Positions 61,509 through 64,000 of a stretch of 64,000 bases of DNA are shown here, piece by piece (the stretch's first letter is position 1; each line of letters starts with the position of its first letter). Source of the stretch: Opisthorchis felineus. Taxonomy: Eukaryota; Platyhelminthes; Trematoda; Opisthorchiida; Opisthorchiidae. The stretch lies in NCBI GenBank assembly GCA_004794785.1, contig SJOL01008661.1:88094-152093 (forward strand), read 5' to 3'. A model generated the notes under the pieces. It made no database searches. It was not told the origin of the DNA and worked only from the letters and a program-made list of their open reading frames with translations. The position numbers and the translations under genes were made by a program.

Positions 61509-64000
61509 TTTCTCTTCCGTTGTTTCACTTTTAAAAATAAGTTCCGTCCGAAGAAAATCCTAAAATGGTTGAGAATACGTACATACTTCTTGAGAGGAAA
61601 TCCATGATGATAGATGACAAAATACAAACGTAATGCAAAATGATCAGTGAAGGTATGTAGCACCCAAGCATGGCACCGGGTTATCACTAGACAAATTTCG
61701 ACTGCATTGAAGCACACCAATAGAAAAGCGGTTTCCATCTGACGATTGTTTCACTCAGTATATGACCAGGCAGTGTTTACTCTATCGCGCCCTGGTTCTC
61801 GTCATTTCCCCAGCATTAGCAACACTAACCTAACCTGATGGTATTGTTGTAGTTACCGGTGCGTCTCGATTCAAGCCCATATCAAACAGCCAATCCGGAA
61901 TTCCGCACATGTTTGCGTATCTAAAATGCACATACGAACAGAAAATAGCGTGTGCAAGAGAGAAATGACGCCCACACATTTGGTCACTGTGTTGCCTGTT
62001 ATTGAGGATCCGTAAAGAGCACGCACAGGGACATCGTGGAAGGCTTCTTGTCTTCAGGTACATGTTTGCTTCTAGCCCAAATGTGCACTATACTTTGTGT
62101 ATCGCATATATGTACTACAGTCTGAGGCGCTCATCTAAACTAGACAAGCAAAAATTTTGTGAGTTCTCAGTGCTCGGTGAAAGTACTGTTTTCTACATTT
62201 AACCGACAGTCAAGTTAAGCTTCTGATCTTCGACCTACTCGACAAAAGAGTAAGAGGCCCAGTAATCTGGCATAACCCGATTACCTGGGTTACGCACTAG
62301 ACTGTTGGCTATAAAGCAGCATTCATTTTCCAGCAACTGTAGCTACAAAAAATCTGAAGGTTTTGAACGGATGGCCAGTGAGCCACGGGGCCTGTTTGAC
62401 ATTCAAATCGCTGTCATTAAATTATGAGCGACATCATTTCAATCCACATAATCACGCCAACGGTTGCATTGCTATTAGGGAATTCGTTCTTAAATAGTAT
62501 GAGTGGTTTTGTGGCATTGGATGACAAAACCTGGTGCAGATGCCTTCAGACGTGTTTATTGTCATGAACAAGACATAAGATGCTTTGAAAAATTTACACA
62601 TACAAATGCCTACATAGATGTCATTCTGATGGTTGACCAAAGCGCGGAAGTTAAAGCTGGGTATTCAAAGACATAAAGGATATCTTAGGAAATGCTACGT
62701 TCTATACGGCAGAGCGGTATCTAGTTGGAGCTGCAGGGCCATCATATATCTGCACTTCCCATTGCTATGTGGATTTATAGGGTTTCATGTTGCATGCACT
62801 TCGATTCAATGTTCAACAAACCTGAGGCGCACATACTCATTATCATCATCATCATCATCATTGACAGCATAACATCAGGGTTCAACACCGATGTTCCATC
62901 GCCGCATAACCCTGATTTATTTGAGAATTTGGTGTGAGGAAAAGAACACAAGTGGATTAGGAGTGCACTTAGTGTAAGCCTGACGCAATCGTTCCGAGTT
63001 ATCTAAACCTCCAGACACTCATTCAGTCCAATGACATCGATTGGTTGCCACGTTTTGGAGAACCTCCAACCAGATGCGGTGGGGATCCAGCTGTCCCCAT
63101 CCTGAGGGACGAGTCGCACCCACGATACCCAGACTTTAGATAATTCCTCTAAACCCCTTTTCCTGGTGAAAGCTGGTCACCCTCCGGCTACTGCCACTCT
63201 GAAATGGGCACGAAAAACAGCATTCTCTTCGGAATATACAAAATTTGGCCCGGATACAGCGGTTTCTGGCGACGGGAACCTTTATTAAGTGAATGGCCCG
63301 TTGCACAATCGACCACTCGCTTTCTAATCACCCAGTTACGAATTCGTCAGTTTCATACTACGCTAGCTATTTTTCTGAGACAGCGGCTGTCGAAATCCTG
63401 AAAATGTCTGAGGTCCGCTACTCAAGCGCATCTACGTGGATTCGGAAAGATCTACTGAGTGACTGCATGCACCTGCGCGTTCTCCTCTTCGAAGTTAAGA
63501 AGAACATTGCCTGCATACTCCAGCAGCCATTTGAACACCAGGGTTTTGGAGACCTCCCAACTTTGGTCTTAATACCTCTTCGATCACGAAGCTAAACCAG
63601 AATAGAGATGATGGGCACATCTGATGGACACTCCTTTGTGTACGGTAGGTTTTGGTGAGCCATTCGTATATTGTCACACGTTCGGAAGCGTGAGATTACA
63701 GTGAACCTATTATATTCAAATCCTCCAGGGCATTACCTGCTGAGCGAGCCTGTCGGGGAGAACATGCCGGCCAAGTGAGTCGAAAATCCAGGATTACTAA
63801 AATGGTGCATCTTTTATAGGTATGTCATTGTCCTTGCACCTGGAGGAATGTAAATATTTGGCCTGCGCAAACTCTACCAGGGCGGAATCACGCTGCCTGC
63901 ACTCGAGTGAGTCTGTTGTGTCGACCATAAGTCGACGAATGGGGGATTAGCGCCAAGAGTTCCGTTACGACCGGGATAAGCTGAGCTTTCTGTGATTATC
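61509..64000. other. 5' flank of SMYD4 copy B
   Basis: Apart from the R1 3' end at 62842-62925 I recognise no gene or repeat here. The promoter of copy B should lie near 61510-61800, but no clear core element stands out. Open frames such as 63293-63595 have no recognisable domain. Confidence 0.4.
62842..62925 (-). repeat. repeat R1, 3' end only (copy d)
   Basis: On the - strand it reads GGAACATCGGTGTTGAACCC, TGATGTTATGCTGTCAATGA and a (GAT)n run of about seven units. It is the same terminal block as R1 copies b and c, here 5'-truncated and in reverse orientation. Confidence 0.75.

Overview
The window is nuclear DNA from a eukaryote with large, intron-rich genes and many decayed retroelements. 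Three things suggest a flatworm, most likely a digenean fluke: the style of the non-LTR reverse transcriptase debris, a tRNA-derived SINE present in at least seven copies, and compact exons separated by kilobase-scale introns full of repeats. That assignment is inference. The species cannot be fixed from the sequence alone.

Two genes can be assembled exon by exon. Both encode SMYD4-type proteins (TPR, MYND zinc finger, split SET lysine methyltransferase fold). Copy A lies on the + strand at 6374-22714 (six exons, 752 aa). Copy B lies on the - strand at 61508-37809 (six exons, 756 aa). Every intron interrupts the two genes at the same protein position and in the same phase (1, 0, 1, 0, 0), so they are paralogues that arose after the introns were in place. 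They sit tail to tail, about 15 kb apart. A decayed third piece of the last exon lies between them at about 23395-23945 on the - strand, and it resembles copy B more than copy A.

Copy A keeps the expected methyl-donor and catalytic residues. Copy B has substitutions at three of them: the first Gly of GxG, the Asn of NHSC, and the Tyr of the YG motif. It may be a non-catalytic paralogue. All eight MYND zinc ligands are kept in both.

Layout: 1-6373, retroelement debris (LINE reverse transcriptase pieces, a SINE, a longer interspersed repeat called R1 here). 6374-22714, copy A, with introns carrying SINEs, R1 copies and a LINE endonuclease domain. 22715-37808, intergenic, with one SINE and the SMYD4 remnant. 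37809-61508, copy B, with a long TA microsatellite in intron 5, one SINE in intron 1, and coding-like segments in intron 2 that faintly resemble the von Willebrand A domain of Mediator subunit 25. 61509-64000, upstream of copy B, with one R1 3' end. No rRNA, functional tRNA gene, CRISPR array or bacterial-type feature was seen.
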